64,000 bases of DNA from Acaryochloris sp. CRU_2_0. Its GTDB lineage: Bacteria; Cyanobacteriota; Cyanobacteriia; Thermosynechococcales; Thermosynechococcaceae. Positions within the stretch are counted from its first letter, which is position 1. The number at the start of each line of letters is the position of its first letter. The translations under genes and the position numbers were made by a program. This document shows positions 45,356 through 56,660 of the stretch, one piece after another. The notes below the pieces were generated by a model. That model ran no database searches. It was not told the origin of the DNA and was given only the letters and a program-made list of their open reading frames with translations. Location: the NCBI GenBank assembly GCA_012034865.1, contig JAAUOM010000008.1, positions 1 to 64,000 of the forward strand. Reading direction: 5' to 3'.

Positions 45356-46408
45356 TTACGTTTCTCTTAAGATCAGGGGTAGGGAATCTGGCAAAGTGGA
45401 CATATCGTCATCCGCTGCTAAGTGAGCAAGGACATCCCAAATTTGCTGCAACAAGGGGTCTAAGCCCTGTTGAGTCACCGCAGAGATTAAATAAATAGCA
45501 ACGCCACTCCTCTGCTGTAGCTCCATTTGTATCGGGTGGATTAAAGCTGGCTCTATCGCATCTATTTTATTGAGAGCCACAATCTGCGGGCGTTGATCTA
45601 GGCCCTGACCGTAGGCAGCTAGTTCTTGTTGAATTGTTTGATAATCTTGCCAAGGGTCGCTGGCGGTGGCATCAATGAGATGCACCAATACCCGTGTACG
45701 CTCTATATGCCGCAGAAAATCATGACCTAAGCCAATCCCCTCATGGGCACCTGCAATCAGGCCAGGAATGTCTGCAAAAACGGTACCATCCCCCGTTGGT
45801 CGAGGCACAACCCCCAAATTAGGCACTAGGGTTGTAAAGGGATAGTCGGCAATTTTGGGCCGAGCTGCCGACAGTACAGAAATCAGCGTCGATTTACCAG
45901 CATTGGGTAAACCAATAATCCCAACTTCCGCCAACAATTTCAGCTCTAAGCGCAATCGATACTCTTCGCCGGGTAAACCGGGTAAAGCATGTTCGGGGGC
46001 GCGGTTGCGGTTACTGAGAAAATGCTTGTTGCCTAGTCCTCCCTTGCCGCCACAGGCCACGGTCAGCAGTTGTTGATCGCGGGTGAGATCGCCTAATAAC
46101 TCAAGGGTTTCAGCATGGTAGATAACCGTGCCGCAGGGAACCTCAATTCGTAAATCTTGACCCGATGCGCCGGTGAGATTTTTGGGTCCCCCACGTTTGC
46201 CATCTTCAGCAATAAATTGGTGGTTATAGTGGAAGTCTAATAAGGTCTGGAGATGAGAAGAAGCTTGCAAGACGACAGAACCTCCACGCCCGCCATTTCC
46301 ACCGGCTGGACCGCCAGCCGGCACATATTTTTCTCGGCGAAAGGCGACCATTCCATCTCCCCCTTTGCCTGCTTTGACATAAATTTCAGTTTGATCAATG
46401 AATCGCAT
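45356..46408 (-). CDS. obg: Obg family GTPase (CgtA/ObgE)
   Basis: A 350-residue Obg protein. The Gly-rich N-terminal Obg fold is clear ([38 protein letters not shown]). The G domain has [24 protein letters not shown] and NKID. It binds the 50S ribosome subunit and links growth to stress. A longer C-terminal domain is absent, which is usual in cyanobacteria. It starts 15 bp after the end of the beta-lactamase-like gene, on the same strand. Confidence 0.95.
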   Translation of the reverse strand: MRFIDQTEIYVKAGKGGDGMVAFRREKYVPAGGPAGGNGGRGGSVVLQASSHLQTLLDFHYNHQFIAEDGKRGGPKNLTGASGQDLRIEVPCGTVIYHAETLELLGDLTRDQQLLTVACGGKGGLGNKHFLSNRNRAPEHALPGLPGEEYRLRLELKLLAEVGIIGLPNAGKSTLISVLSAARPKIADYPFTTLVPNLGVVPRPTGDGTVFADIPGLIAGAHEGIGLGHDFLRHIERTRVLVHLIDATASDPWQDYQTIQQELAAYGQGLDQRPQIVALNKIDAIEPALIHPIQMELQQRSGVAIYLISAVTQQGLDPLLQQIWDVLAHLAADDDMSTLPDSLPLILRET

Positions 46409-46423
46409 ACCCTAACACCTCAC

Positions 46424-47964
46424 TTAATCTTGGGGTACTGTTGGGTTTGTGGGTACAGATTGCTGAGGATGACGAAAGGTCTGATAGGTGAGTTTGGAAA
46501 TTTTCCGAATCAGTTCCTGAGCGCGGGGATCATTATGGGGACGTTGTACTAATATCGCCGCCACATAGTGCTGGCCATTGGGCATCTCAATCAAGCCAAT
46601 ATCCCCGACTACAGAGCCAATATCCCCTGTTTTATGCGCAATCTGGGCGTCTTCATCCAAACCTTGGGGTAAAAGGGTATTAGTTACCGTTTGCCGCAAA
46701 ATAGCCAATGCCTGCTCTCGGCTAGAAGACGATAGAAAGGTCTTGTCTGTGAGTTTGAGCATGAGCGCTGCCATGTCTTGAGGACTGACGGTATTGGTTC
46801 CCTCTAAATCGGGTAGGGGATTTCGAATCATGATCTGCTTTAGTCCCCAACCACGGAATCGTTGATTGAGTTTCTCAGCCCCACCTAAGCGATCAATCAG
46901 CATATTGGTAGCGGTATTATCACTAATTGTAATCATGTACTCTACCGTTTCCAAGGCCGAGAATCGTGTGCCGATGGGTTGATATTGCATCGAACCTGCT
47001 TCAGTAGCTACTAGATCCTTGCGCATCACCAAGGATTCGTCTAGGCGAATTTTCCCAGCATCGACATCCTCAAAGACGGCTAGCAGCACAGGAATTTTGA
47101 TGGTACTGGCCGCAGAAACGCTGCGATCGCCATTGATATTCAGATAATCGCCAGTGTCTGGATTGAGGAAGAACATGGCGGGTGTGAGTCCCGTTTGGGA
47201 CGCAGCCAATTGCTGAACTTCTTGTTTGACCTCAGACAATTCTCGCCCTTCTCGGATTAAACGCATCAACTGGGATTCTTGAGACCAACGGTAAAATAAG
47301 GAAGTAGGAGCGTTGTCTTGGGATGAAAAGGTTTGAGTTGAGGTAGGTACTTGAGTTGGGAAAACACTACCAGCAAAGGAGGGCAAGGCAACCGAGGATG
47401 ACGATTGGGGATGAGATTGCAGATTATTTTGATCGGGATCAATGATGGTCAGGATGGTGCCTGCGATCGCAGCGACTCCCGAACCAATAATGATCAATCG
47501 AGCCAGATAAGAACACAAGTACCAAGGATTAGAACCGCCCCTAACCCGCCGTAAACGTTGGGAATCGGAGGCAATTGCAACCGTTGCAGATCTAGCGGAA
47601 GTTGATCGAGAAGAGGATGACCTGCGAGGCAAACGGGTTCGTAAGGACTCTGGAGTGAGCGCCTGATGAACCTGAGCAGCAGATCGATGCTGATCCAGTA
47701 GAGGCGACTGCTTAGGATATATCTGAGCGGGTGTTTGTTGCGCCTGAAGCCGCCGTTGTTTTGCATTGCTCGCCGTCTTTGATAGGCTCTGCGTCGCTGT
47801 TGCCAGAGTTGACGCTGTTGCCGAGAAGTCAAAGGATTTCTGGAGCGTTGTAACACTACTTTCTCCTCACTCAAGAAAGGGGTTTTAGAAGATGACGAAT
47901 CAGGATGATCCTTAAGACCCGAACCTTCGCTAGTATGATTGAGAATGCTGAAGAGACTTCTCAA
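46424..47964 (-). CDS. Class A beta-lactamase-fold serine hydrolase, with one frameshift
   Basis: Frames 47964-47494 and 47632-46424 join into one protein of about 513 residues if one A is added in the run near 47768; the joined text is QRRRAMQ KQRRLQAQQTPAQ and then IYPKQSPLLDQHRSAAQVHQ. The N-terminus is Arg/Gln-rich and cytosolic; one helix (YLARLIIIGSGVAAIAGTIL) follows. The exported domain has the active-site SxxK in SAASTIKIP, SDN in ITISDNTATN and KTG in IAHKTGDIG, so it should be a serine acylase. Penicillin-binding/lactamase-related cyanobacterial proteins with this layout exist; whether it degrades antibiotics or trims peptidoglycan cannot be told. Confidence 0.83.
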
Positions 47965-48020
47965 GCCTTAAGCTCACCCGACTTTAATAGATTACGAGCC
48001 TTTTAGTCAATTTGTTCGAG

Positions 48021-48782
48021 TCAATTGGATCGAATTTTCCACTGAACCTGACGAATAATTCCCCGTAACATTGCCACTTCTTGCGCAGAAAGACCACTAC
48101 GGTTAAAGATCTGTCGAAGTTTGCCCATGCGAGCTGCTGCAGTATGGGGATAAAGAAAACCAATATCCAGCAAGGAATCTTCACAGGATTTGTAAAAATC
48201 TTCTAGGTCTTGGATAGGGGCTAGATCAATCTCTTGGCTCCTGTCCTCTGAGACACCCACTAGGGTTGAGGAATCAGGTGGGTGTGCGGCTTTTTCTAGG
48301 GCTAGCTGCCGTAATTCATAGCAGCAAATCGTCACAGCCTGAGCCAAATTCAGTGCCGCATACTCAGTGCTGGTCGGAATTTGCAAGAATTGTTGGGCAT
48401 GATAGAGTTCTTCGTTACTTAAACCTCGATCTTCTGGACCAAAGATTAGCGCCGATGACCCTTCTAACAGCCAAGGCAGAATCTGGTGAGGAGGCTGAGG
48501 ATTCAATGGGAGATGACGGGGACGAGCTGTGGTGGCAATGGCTCGTTGACAGCCCACCAATGACTCGGTCAACGTATCCACACACCTTGCTTGAGTTAAG
48601 AGATCACTAGCATGAACTGCCATCCGTTGAGCTTCAGTACTGCCCGGATCACACTGAGGATTCACCAACACTAACTGGCTCAACCCCATATTTTTCATCA
48701 CCCTAGCAACTGCCCCTACATTTAAGGATCCTGCAGGTTCAACTAAAACAATGCGAATCCTTGCCAACTGCAGCTCTATCAT
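48021..48782 (-). CDS. trmJ: tRNA/rRNA methyltransferase, TrmJ/SpoU family
   Basis: A 253-residue SPOUT methyltransferase from ATG 48782 (MIELQLARIRIVLVEPAGSL); an ATG at 48836 adds 18 residues. IVLVEPAGSLNVGAVARVMK, then LIFGPEDRGLSNEEL and LNLAQAVTICCYEL are the TrmJ motifs 1-3, which form the SAM-binding knot. TrmJ 2'-O-methylates position 32 of certain tRNAs; the C-terminal helical region fits. It is divergent from murC across about 150 bp. Confidence 0.88.
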   Translation of the reverse strand: MIELQLARIRIVLVEPAGSLNVGAVARVMKNMGLSQLVLVNPQCDPGSTEAQRMAVHASDLLTQARCVDTLTESLVGCQRAIATTARPRHLPLNPQPPHQILPWLLEGSSALIFGPEDRGLSNEELYHAQQFLQIPTSTEYAALNLAQAVTICCYELRQLALEKAAHPPDSSTLVGVSEDRSQEIDLAPIQDLEDFYKSCEDSLLDIGFLYPHTAAARMGKLRQIFNRSGLSAQEVAMLRGIIRQVQWKIRSN

Positions 48783-48932
48783 AAATGCCCCATCTCTGCG
48801 GGAAGGAACCTGCATCCCATTGCAATTATTGCCCATATCAACGATTCAGGGAGAAAGGCTCTCATTTTCAAAAGTTCCTGGTATGATGTCGCGTGTAACT
48901 AGGTGTGGGCAGAGAAGGAGCGCAACGCAGCC

Positions 48933-50504
48933 ATGCAAAGTGCAGTCGATTTAAGTGGCCGTCCCATTCATTTCATTGGCATTGGCGGTATCGGGATGTC
49001 TGCACTGGCTCATATTCTCCTGCAGCGCCAACTGCCTGTGTCGGGTTCTGATGTTCGAACCAATCGCATTACCCAACACCTACAAGCTCTTGGCGCTCAT
49101 ATCTTCTCTCAACAATCAGCCGCTAATATTGAACAACTGTGCCAAGCCGCAGGATCTCATCGAACCTCCATCAATGCTCACTCCTTTGCCCATCCTCCTC
49201 AAAACAACTCTAGACAGCCCAAGCCACAGGCCACTTTCTCCCCATCACCGCTACCTTGCACTGTTCCCCAAATTATTTGCTCAACAGCTATTCATGACGA
49301 TAATCTAGAATATCAGGCTGCCGTAGCCTCAGGTTGTCCCATTTTTCATCGCTCGGATGTTCTAGCCGCCCTCATCCAAGAATTCCCCAACAGTATTGCC
49401 ATTGCCGGAACCCATGGGAAAACAACCACCAGCAGTTTAATTGGCTACTTGCTTTTCAAAGCGAAACTTGACCCTACGATTATTGTCGGCGGCGAAGTAG
49501 CAGCTTGGGGAGGGAATGCTCGCATTGGTGAAAGTTCCTATCTAGTGGCCGAAGCGGATGAATCCGATGGATCCCTCGTTAAATTCTTACCTCAGATTGG
49601 GGTGATCACTAATATTGAGCTGGATCATCCTGATCACTACAGCGCCTTGGAGCAGGTCGTGGAGATCTTCCAGCAGTTTGTTGAACATTGTCAGACGATG
49701 ATTGTTTGTGTGGACTGCCCCACCATCACTGATCAGCTGTTAGCAACAGCAATCCCTGTACCACTGATTACCTATGGGGTAGATCCTTCGGCTAGAGCAG
49801 ATTACACGGTGGAACACATTGCCTATACGGGGGATGGCACAACTGTTCAAGTCCTAGAACATGGAAAAATTCTGGGTCAGTTACAGTTGCAATTACTGGG
49901 TCAACATAATTTGAGTAATGCGTTGGCGGCAGTGGCAGTGGGTCGCTACCTAGGCTTAGATTTTAGGGTAATTGCCGATGCCCTGAGTACCTTTACAGGA
50001 ACCAAGCGTCGGTTTGAAACCTACGGTGAAGCCCAAGGGATCACTTTCGTGGATGATTATGCTCACCATCCCAGTGAAATCCAAGCCACCTTAGCTGCTG
50101 CTCGATTGCAAGCGAATGCAATGGCAGTAAAATATCTGCAAAGTCGTGTTATTGCAGTCTTTCAGCCCCACCGCTATAGCCGTGTCAAAACGTTCTTGGC
50201 GGAGTTTAGTCAATCGTTTCCAGAGGCCGATTTAGTAGTGGTTACGGATATTTATAGTGCAGGCGAAGCCAATCCTGACAATCTTCAGGGGCAAGGGGTT
50301 GCAGATGCGATCGCTCTCCACCACCCTACCGTGACCTGCCAACGAACCCTCGCCAATGTTGTCGATTTCTTACAGGCACATTTGCAATCGGGAGACGTAG
50401 TTCTATTCTTAGGGGCAGGCGATTTGAATCGAATTATTCCCCAAGTGCTGGCCCATTATCAATCCTTACCTTGTTCCCCCTCTCCAGAGGTCGTCCTGCA
50501 ATGA
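48933..50504 (+). CDS. murC: UDP-N-acetylmuramate-L-alanine ligase
   Basis: A 523-residue MurC from ATG 48933 (MQSAVDLSGRPIHFIGIGGI); GTG 48903 adds ten residues. It adds L-Ala to UDP-MurNAc, the first amino acid of the peptidoglycan stem. The ATP loop is IAGTHGKTTTSSLIG, with EADESDGSLVKFLP, FVDDYAHHP and FQPHRYSR following. An insertion of about 45 residues near 70-115 (HAHSF..., Pro/Ser rich) lengthens it over the 460-490 usual residues. It overlaps murB by 4 bp. Confidence 0.95.
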   Translation: MQSAVDLSGRPIHFIGIGGIGMSALAHILLQRQLPVSGSDVRTNRITQHLQALGAHIFSQQSAANIEQLCQAAGSHRTSINAHSFAHPPQNNSRQPKPQATFSPSPLPCTVPQIICSTAIHDDNLEYQAAVASGCPIFHRSDVLAALIQEFPNSIAIAGTHGKTTTSSLIGYLLFKAKLDPTIIVGGEVAAWGGNARIGESSYLVAEADESDGSLVKFLPQIGVITNIELDHPDHYSALEQVVEIFQQFVEHCQTMIVCVDCPTITDQLLATAIPVPLITYGVDPSARADYTVEHIAYTGDGTTVQVLEHGKILGQLQLQLLGQHNLSNALAAVAVGRYLGLDFRVIADALSTFTGTKRRFETYGEAQGITFVDDYAHHPSEIQATLAAARLQANAMAVKYLQSRVIAVFQPHRYSRVKTFLAEFSQSFPEADLVVVTDIYSAGEANPDNLQGQGVADAIALHHPTVTCQRTLANVVDFLQAHLQSGDVVLFLGAGDLNRIIPQVLAHYQSLPCSPSPEVVLQ

Positions 50505-51427
50505 CTCAACCTGCAGTGGCCATCCCTTTAGCCGATAGTGAGTGTGAAATTCAATCCCAAGTCAGTCTGGCAGAAATGACAACCTTTCGAGTAGGTGGGC
50601 CTGCAGAGTGGTTTGTTGCCCCTAAAACCCTGGAGCAATTGCAGGCTAGCTATGCCTGGGCTCATGAGCAAAAACTACCCGTTACCTTTTTAGGCGCAGG
50701 ATCGAATTTATTAATTAGTGATCAAGGGTTACCCGGTCTAGTCATCTCCACTCGCTACCTGCGTCAACAAACCTTAGATTTGTCTACCTATAGGGTTACA
50801 GTACATGCGGGTAAGCCTTTACCCCGTCTCGCATGGCAAGTCGCCAAACAGGGCTGGTCCGGTTTAGAATGGGCTGTCGGCATTCCTGGAACCGTGGGCG
50901 GAGCAGTGGTGATGAATGCCGGAGCCCATGGCGGCTGTACGGCTGACTGCTTGATTGAAGCCCATATACTCCAGCTAGATGGCTCGATCCAAATTATCGA
51001 TCAGGCGGAAATGGCCTTTCAATATCGCTCTTCTGTCTTGCAAAAACATCCACAGCCAGTTATCCTGGCCGTCTTTCAACTCCAAGCGGGTGCATCTATT
51101 AAACAGGTACAAGCTACTACTCAAGCTCACTTGGATCATCGTTTGAGTACTCAACCCTATGATTGGCCCAGTTGTGGAAGTGTCTTTCGCAATCCCCTGC
51201 CTCGCACAGCGGGTTGGTTAATCGAGCAGTCTGGATTAAAAGGGTATACCTTAGGGGGTGCCCAAGTGGCACAAAAACATGCCAACTTTATCCTCAACTG
51301 CGGCAATGCTACGGCCAACGATATTTTTAATTTGATTTATTATATTCAACAGAAAGTTGAGGAAAATTGGTCATTATTGCTACATCCAGAGGTAAAAATG
51401 CTAGGGGAATTCCCGCAAATCCTATAG
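50501..51427 (+). CDS. murB: UDP-N-acetylenolpyruvoylglucosamine reductase
   Basis: A 308-residue MurB. It reduces the enolpyruvyl group to make UDP-MurNAc, using FAD and NADPH. AEMTTFRVGGPAEWFV, LGAGSNLLISDQGLPG, GIPGTVGGAVVMNAGAHGG and SCGSVFRNP are all present. The ATG at 50501 overlaps the TGA of murC (ATGA), a classic coupled junction; a longer frame back to 50471 is rejected. This is the short, type-II-like form common outside enterobacteria. Confidence 0.95.
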   Translation: MTQPAVAIPLADSECEIQSQVSLAEMTTFRVGGPAEWFVAPKTLEQLQASYAWAHEQKLPVTFLGAGSNLLISDQGLPGLVISTRYLRQQTLDLSTYRVTVHAGKPLPRLAWQVAKQGWSGLEWAVGIPGTVGGAVVMNAGAHGGCTADCLIEAHILQLDGSIQIIDQAEMAFQYRSSVLQKHPQPVILAVFQLQAGASIKQVQATTQAHLDHRLSTQPYDWPSCGSVFRNPLPRTAGWLIEQSGLKGYTLGGAQVAQKHANFILNCGNATANDIFNLIYYIQQKVEENWSLLLHPEVKMLGEFPQIL

Positions 51428-51553
51428 AAAATAGATTCCCAGTACGCCCCTTGGGGTAGACTCTCAGTATCATAGTAAACAGTTCGAGTCGAGACTCCTT
51501 CTAGGAAGAGACGGTAACGAACAATTCCAGCACATTAACCAACTATAAAAGCT

Positions 51554-51910
51554 ATGCCACAAGGACAAGGACAAGGATTTGGCTTCGGCCTCGGCAAAAT
51601 GAAAGAGCTTGCTGAAGCTATCAAAAAAGCGCAGCAAGTTCAAGAAGGCGCAAAGCAATTACAAGAAGATCTCGAACAGATGGAGATCGAAGGTGAAGCA
51701 GGTGGTGGTGTGGTTAAGGTCGTCATGAGTGGGAACCAAGAACCCCTACGGGCGGTGATTACCCAAGAAGCCGTCGATAAAGGTTTAGAGGGATTATCTG
51801 CCTTAGTGACCGAAGCCATGAAAGATGCTTATCAAAAATCCACAGAAATGATGCGGGAGCGGATGGAAGATTTAACAGGCGATCTGAACCTACCAGGTTT
51901 AAGTGGCTAA
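51554..51910 (+). CDS. YbaB/EbfC nucleoid-associated protein
   Basis: A 118-residue DNA-binding protein. [20 protein letters not shown], then [20 protein letters not shown] and [20 protein letters not shown] give the YbaB fold, a tweezer-shaped dimer that coats DNA. A Gln/Gly/Phe-rich start ([18 protein letters not shown]) and GDLNLPGL end are standard in cyanobacteria. It lies between murB and rpsL. Confidence 0.9.
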   Translation: MPQGQGQGFGFGLGKMKELAEAIKKAQQVQEGAKQLQEDLEQMEIEGEAGGGVVKVVMSGNQEPLRAVITQEAVDKGLEGLSALVTEAMKDAYQKSTEMMRERMEDLTGDLNLPGLSG

Positions 51911-51988
51911 GTTGACACTCAGCAGTAAATATCTATATAGTTAGGATTTGGAAGAAAACACAGTCCTAATTTATATTGCTGCCCCTCT

Positions 51989-52363
51989 ATGCCAACTATT
52001 CAGCAGCTCATTCGTAGCGAACGTTCCAACACAAAGAAAAAAACGAAGTCTCCAGCTCTCAAAAGTTGCCCTCAGCGCCGGGGGGTTTGTACCCGCGTCT
52101 ATACGACGACCCCAAAGAAGCCCAATTCTGCCCTGCGCAAGGTTGCTAGGGTGCGTTTGACCTCTGGCTTTGAAGTGACCGCCTATATCCCTGGGATTGG
52201 TCATAACCTGCAAGAGCATTCTGTGGTCATGATTCGAGGTGGTCGGGTCAAGGATTTACCCGGTGTTCGCTACCATATTATTCGCGGCACGTTAGATACT
52301 GCTGGAGTAAAGGACAGACGTCAAGGACGCTCTAAGTACGGCGCTAAACGCCCTAAAGCGTAA
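51989..52363 (+). CDS. rpsL: 30S ribosomal protein S12
   Basis: The 124-residue S12, a decoding-centre protein. [20 protein letters not shown] starts it; [20 protein letters not shown] and [15 protein letters not shown] (streptomycin region, Lys present) follow, with [20 protein letters not shown]. The Asp of [11 protein letters not shown] is the residue that RimO would modify. First gene of the str operon. Confidence 0.98.
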   Translation: MPTIQQLIRSERSNTKKKTKSPALKSCPQRRGVCTRVYTTTPKKPNSALRKVARVRLTSGFEVTAYIPGIGHNLQEHSVVMIRGGRVKDLPGVRYHIIRGTLDTAGVKDRRQGRSKYGAKRPKA

Positions 52364-52575
52364 TAGACCCCGATTGAGTTGCCCAACTTGGCAATTCCTA
52401 GGGGCTAGTTGTTCATAACAATCCACCGTCATCATAAATCGCCTTTTCCTAAGGTTGTGCTTTAACTGAGAATGGTGGTGAATCGCGCCCCTTTCAGAAT
52501 CAGCATATCTCTACCAAAAGCAAGATTTATCCCCTAACTCCGCTTTTTTTGGCTCCCCTTTACCTGGAATATCTC

Positions 52576-53046
52576 ATGTCTCGTCGTATCCGTGTTCAAA
52601 AACGTCTTGTCCCCCCTGATTCGGTCTATAACAGTCGTTTGATCAATATGACCATTCGACGCTTGATGAAGGATGGGAAGAAATCCCTAGCCTCTCGCAT
52701 CCTCTATGATGCCCTCAAAATCATTGAAGAGCGAACCAATCAAGATCCCCTAGAAGTCTTTGAGAGCGCAATTCGCAATGTTACTCCCCTTGTAGAAGTG
52801 AAAGCGCGCCGAGTGGGAGGAGCCACCTACCAAGTCCCCATGGAAGTTCGATCCGATCGCGGCATTGCCCTAGCCCTGCGCTGGATTATTCGTTTTTCTC
52901 GACAACGCCCTGGACGCTCCATGGTCAGCAAATTAGCCAATGAGCTGATTGATGCTGCCAACGAGACGGGCGCTGCCATCCGCAAACGCGAAGAAACCCA
53001 TCGCATGGCAGAGGCCAATAAAGCATTTGCCCATTATCGATACTAA
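52576..53046 (+). CDS. rpsG: 30S ribosomal protein S7
   Basis: The 156-residue S7 from ATG 52576 ([20 protein letters not shown]), which starts 16S rRNA 3' domain assembly. [20 protein letters not shown] and [20 protein letters not shown] are conserved. A frame back to 52549 is rejected since S7 begins MSRR. The 212 bp between rpsL and rpsG are longer than usual and hold no gene. Confidence 0.98.
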   Translation: MSRRIRVQKRLVPPDSVYNSRLINMTIRRLMKDGKKSLASRILYDALKIIEERTNQDPLEVFESAIRNVTPLVEVKARRVGGATYQVPMEVRSDRGIALALRWIIRFSRQRPGRSMVSKLANELIDAANETGAAIRKREETHRMAEANKAFAHYRY

Positions 53047-53159
53047 TCATCTCTAGTTCTAGGTTTTGTGAAGACACTCCAAAAAAAGGTTATAGAATCA
53101 TTACAGAGAACATAAGTAAACCTTCATGCGAATAACTTGCTAGGGCGAAGGAGGTAGCT

Positions 53160-55235
53160 GTGGCACGTTCCGTCCCGCTAGATAAAGTACGCAATATTGG
53201 TATTGCGGCTCATATTGACGCGGGCAAGACAACAACAACTGAGCGCATTTTGTTCTACTCCGGCGTGGTTCATAAAGCCGGAGATGTTCATGACGGCAAT
53301 ACGGTCACAGATTGGATGGAGCAAGAGCGTGAGCGCGGCATCACTATTACAGCTGCCGCCATTTCCACCACCTGGCAAGATCATCAAATTAACATCATTG
53401 ATACGCCCGGTCATGTAGACTTCACCATTGAAGTTGAACGATCCATGCGCGTTCTCGACGGCGTGATTGCTGTTTTTTGCTCCGTCGGGGGGGTACAACC
53501 GCAATCCGAGACCGTTTGGCGACAAGCAGATCGCTATCAGGTTCCCCGCATTGTCTTTGTTAACAAAATGGATCGCACCGGGGCAGATTTTTATAAAGTC
53601 TATGACCAAATCCGTGAGCGGCTGAAAGCCAATGCGGTGCCCATCCAAATTCCCATCGGCAGCGAAGATAATTTTGCCGGGATTGTGGATTTAGTGAAGA
53701 TGAAAGCCTTTCTCTACACCAACGATCAAGGCACGGATATCCAAGAGATAGAATTGCCTGATGCTGTACAAGAGCAAGCCCAGGAATACCGGACGTTACT
53801 GATTGAAGCCGTTGCCGAATCCGATGATGGCTTGATGGAAAAGTACCTTGAGGGTGAAGCCCTATCGACGACAGAGATCAAAACGGCCCTCCGCAAAGGC
53901 ACGATCGCAGGTAGCTTGGTGCCCGTGTTGTGTGGTTCTGCTTTTAAGAACAAAGGGGTACAGCTACTCCTAGATGCCGTCATTGACTATATGCCCGCGC
54001 CCATTGATGTCCCCGCTATTCGCGGCACATTATTGGCCGGAACCGAAGCCGAACGCCCCGCCGACGATCAAGCACCTCTAGCCGCTTTAGCGTTTAAGAT
54101 CATGTCCGATCCCTACGGACGACTCACGTTTATTCGGGTTTACTCAGGCGTACTGACCAAAGGCAGTTATGTCCTCAATCCCACCAAAAATAAGAAAGAG
54201 CGGGTCTCGCGCTTGATCATCATGAAAGCAGATGATCGCATTGAAGTGGAAGAACTGCGCTCAGGGGATTTAGGTGCTGCTTTAGGGCTTAAGGATACGT
54301 TTACCGGAGAAACCCTGTGTGATGAAGCCCATCCCATTGTCTTAGAGTCCCTCTTTGTTCCTGAACCCGTGATCTCTGTGGCGGTAGAGCCCAAGACCAA
54401 ACAGGATATGGATAAACTGTCCAAAGCCTTGCAATCTTTATCCCAAGAAGATCCAACCTTCCGAGTTAGCGTCGATCCAGAGACCAATCAAACGGTCATT
54501 GCCGGGATGGGTGAACTACATTTAGAGATCCTCATCGATCGCATGTTGCGGGAATTCAAGGTGGAAGCCAATATTGGTGCTCCGCAAGTGGCCTACCGTG
54601 AAACCATCCGCAAAGCCGTCACCGCCGAAGGTAAATTTATTCGTCAAAGTGGCGGTAAAGGTCAATATGGCCATGTGGTCATTGAGATCGAACCCGCTGA
54701 AGCAGGAACAGGGTTCGAGTTTATCTCTAAAATTGTAGGGGGGGCGGTTCCCAAAGAGTTTATTGGTCCAGCCGAGCAAGGGATGAAAGAAGCCTGCGAA
54801 TCTGGTATCTTAGCTGGTTACCCCCTCATTGATGTCAAAGCGACATTAATCGATGGGTCGTACCATGATGTTGATTCTTCTGAAATGGCCTTTAAAATTG
54901 CTGGCTCAATGGCAATTAAAGAAGGAGCGATGCAAGCTTCGCCTGCGTTGCTAGAGCCGATGATGAAAGTTGAGGTTGAAGTGCCAGAAGACTTCTTAGG
55001 CCCTGTATTGGGTGATCTCATTTCGCGCAGAGGCCAGATCGAAGGGCAAGAAGTGGCCCAAGGGCTTGCCAAGGTAACCACCAAAGTGCCTTTGGCAACC
55101 ATGTTTGGCTATGCCACAGATATCCGGTCTATGACTCAGGGCCGAGGTATCTTTACAATGGAGTTTAGTGACTACGAAGAAGTTCCTCGGAGTGTGGCTG
55201 AACCCATCATTGCAAAAAACAAAGGGAACGCATAA
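53160..55235 (+). CDS. fusA: Translation elongation factor G
   Basis: A 691-residue EF-G, which moves tRNAs and mRNA during translocation. G1 is [16 protein letters not shown]2 [10 protein letters not shown]3 [10 protein letters not shown]4 NKMD. Domains IV-V follow ([16 protein letters not shown]). The start is GTG at 53160 with GAAGGAGG (53147-53154) 5 nt before it. Third gene of the str operon. Confidence 0.98.
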   Translation: MARSVPLDKVRNIGIAAHIDAGKTTTTERILFYSGVVHKAGDVHDGNTVTDWMEQERERGITITAAAISTTWQDHQINIIDTPGHVDFTIEVERSMRVLDGVIAVFCSVGGVQPQSETVWRQADRYQVPRIVFVNKMDRTGADFYKVYDQIRERLKANAVPIQIPIGSEDNFAGIVDLVKMKAFLYTNDQGTDIQEIELPDAVQEQAQEYRTLLIEAVAESDDGLMEKYLEGEALSTTEIKTALRKGTIAGSLVPVLCGSAFKNKGVQLLLDAVIDYMPAPIDVPAIRGTLLAGTEAERPADDQAPLAALAFKIMSDPYGRLTFIRVYSGVLTKGSYVLNPTKNKKERVSRLIIMKADDRIEVEELRSGDLGAALGLKDTFTGETLCDEAHPIVLESLFVPEPVISVAVEPKTKQDMDKLSKALQSLSQEDPTFRVSVDPETNQTVIAGMGELHLEILIDRMLREFKVEANIGAPQVAYRETIRKAVTAEGKFIRQSGGKGQYGHVVIEIEPAEAGTGFEFISKIVGGAVPKEFIGPAEQGMKEACESGILAGYPLIDVKATLIDGSYHDVDSSEMAFKIAGSMAIKEGAMQASPALLEPMMKVEVEVPEDFLGPVLGDLISRRGQIEGQEVAQGLAKVTTKVPLATMFGYATDIRSMTQGRGIFTMEFSDYEEVPRSVAEPIIAKNKGNA

Positions 55236-55261
55236 TTCATCGAAAAGGATATAGTTGATAC

Positions 55262-56491
55262 ATGGCACGTGCAAAATTTGAACGAACAAAACCCCACGTC
55301 AACATTGGCACCATCGGTCACGTTGACCATGGCAAAACCACTTTGACCGCAGCAATTACCATGTCATTGGCTGCTATCGGTCAAGCGAAAGCCAGGAAGT
55401 ACGATGACATTGATGCGGCTCCTGAGGAACGGGAACGGGGAATTACCATTAATACGGCCCACGTTGAGTACGAAACTGGGGAGCGTCACTATGCCCACGT
55501 CGATTGTCCTGGCCACGCTGACTACGTGAAAAATATGATTACGGGTGCTGCTCAAATGGATGGGGCGGTGCTGGTGGTCTCTGCTGCCGATGGCCCCATG
55601 CCTCAAACGCGAGAGCATATCTTGTTGGCAAAACAAGTTGGGGTTCCCAATATTGTGGTCTTTATGAACAAGCAAGACCAAGTCGATGATGAAGAGTTAC
55701 TAGAACTCGTGGAGCTGGAAATACGGGAACTCCTAAGCGATTATGATTTTCCAGGAGATGATATTCCGATTGTCTCAGGTTCGGCGTTGTCAGCTTTGGA
55801 AGCCCTCAATGGTAACCCTACCCTGAAAAAAGGGGAGAATGAATGGGTTGATAAGATCTATGCTTTGATGGATGAGGTGGATGCCTATATCCCAACACCA
55901 GAAAGGGATGTGGATAAGCCTTTCTTAATGGCCGTTGAAGATGTCTTCTCGATTACGGGTCGAGGCACTGTTGCCACTGGCCGAATTGAGCGCGGCAAGG
56001 TGGTTGTCGGCGAAACCGTCGCACTGGTGGGGATTCGAGACACCCGCAGTACAACTGTGACGGGTGTAGAAATGTTCCAAAAGACCCTGGATGAAGGGAT
56101 GGCGGGTGACAACGTTGGCCTACTCCTGCGGGGGGTGCAAAAAGAGGATATTGAGCGGGGCATGGTATTGGCTAAACCGGGTTCCATTACCCCTCACACC
56201 CAGTTTGAATCTGAGGTTTACATTCTCAAAAAAGATGAAGGTGGCCGTCACACTCCCTTCTTCCCTGGCTATCGGCCTCAGTTTTATGTGAGAACAACGG
56301 ATGTCACCGGGACAATCAGTGCCTTCACGGCTGATGATGGGAGTGAAGCAGAAATGGTGATGCCAGGCGATCGCATTAAAATGACCGTGGAATTGATCAA
56401 CCCGATCGCCATTGAGCAAGGAATGCGCTTTGCCATTCGTGAAGGAGGCCGTACCGTCGGTGCGGGTGTTGTTTCCAAAATTCTGAAATAG
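55262..56491 (+). CDS. tuf: Translation elongation factor Tu
   Basis: The 409-residue EF-Tu, which brings aminoacyl-tRNA to the ribosome. [42 protein letters not shown] and NKQD are the G motifs. The length (409, with a ten-residue insertion in domain I near [15 protein letters not shown]) is that of cyanobacteria and plastids. AAAAGGATA precedes the start. It is followed by three hairpins before rpsJ. Confidence 0.98.
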   Translation: MARAKFERTKPHVNIGTIGHVDHGKTTLTAAITMSLAAIGQAKARKYDDIDAAPEERERGITINTAHVEYETGERHYAHVDCPGHADYVKNMITGAAQMDGAVLVVSAADGPMPQTREHILLAKQVGVPNIVVFMNKQDQVDDEELLELVELEIRELLSDYDFPGDDIPIVSGSALSALEALNGNPTLKKGENEWVDKIYALMDEVDAYIPTPERDVDKPFLMAVEDVFSITGRGTVATGRIERGKVVVGETVALVGIRDTRSTTVTGVEMFQKTLDEGMAGDNVGLLLRGVQKEDIERGMVLAKPGSITPHTQFESEVYILKKDEGGRHTPFFPGYRPQFYVRTTDVTGTISAFTADDGSEAEMVMPGDRIKMTVELINPIAIEQGMRFAIREGGRTVGAGVVSKILK

Positions 56492-56512
56492 GCATTCCTC
56501 TTGTCTGTGTTT

Positions 56513-56623
56513 GCATACGGTTGTCCTCGATCATGAACCCTCTGGGCTTGGTATCTTGGCAACCGTATGCCTATGAGTGCTAGTCAGATGCACTCATCCC
56601 TAGCAGCTTAATCAAAAGCTGCT
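56513..56623 (+). repeat. Three tandem hairpins between tuf and rpsJ
   Basis: Three perfect inverted repeats lie in succession. First, GCATACGGTTG (56513-56523) with CAACCGTATGC (56560-56570), 11 bp around a 36-nt loop. Second, TGAGTGC (56574-56580) with GCACTCA (56590-56596). Third, AGCAGCTT (56602-56609) with AAGCTGCT (56616-56623). None is followed by a long T run. They may set the tuf/rpsJ ratio by attenuation or cleavage. Confidence 0.7.
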
Positions 56624-56660
56624 GATTCTTGAACCTCGACAACTTAAAATTCATAACGCT

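Noticed and set aside
53178-53648. Long open frame on the minus strand inside fusA
   Set aside because: Mirror frame of a highly biased, conserved gene; no ribosome site and no protein-like composition.
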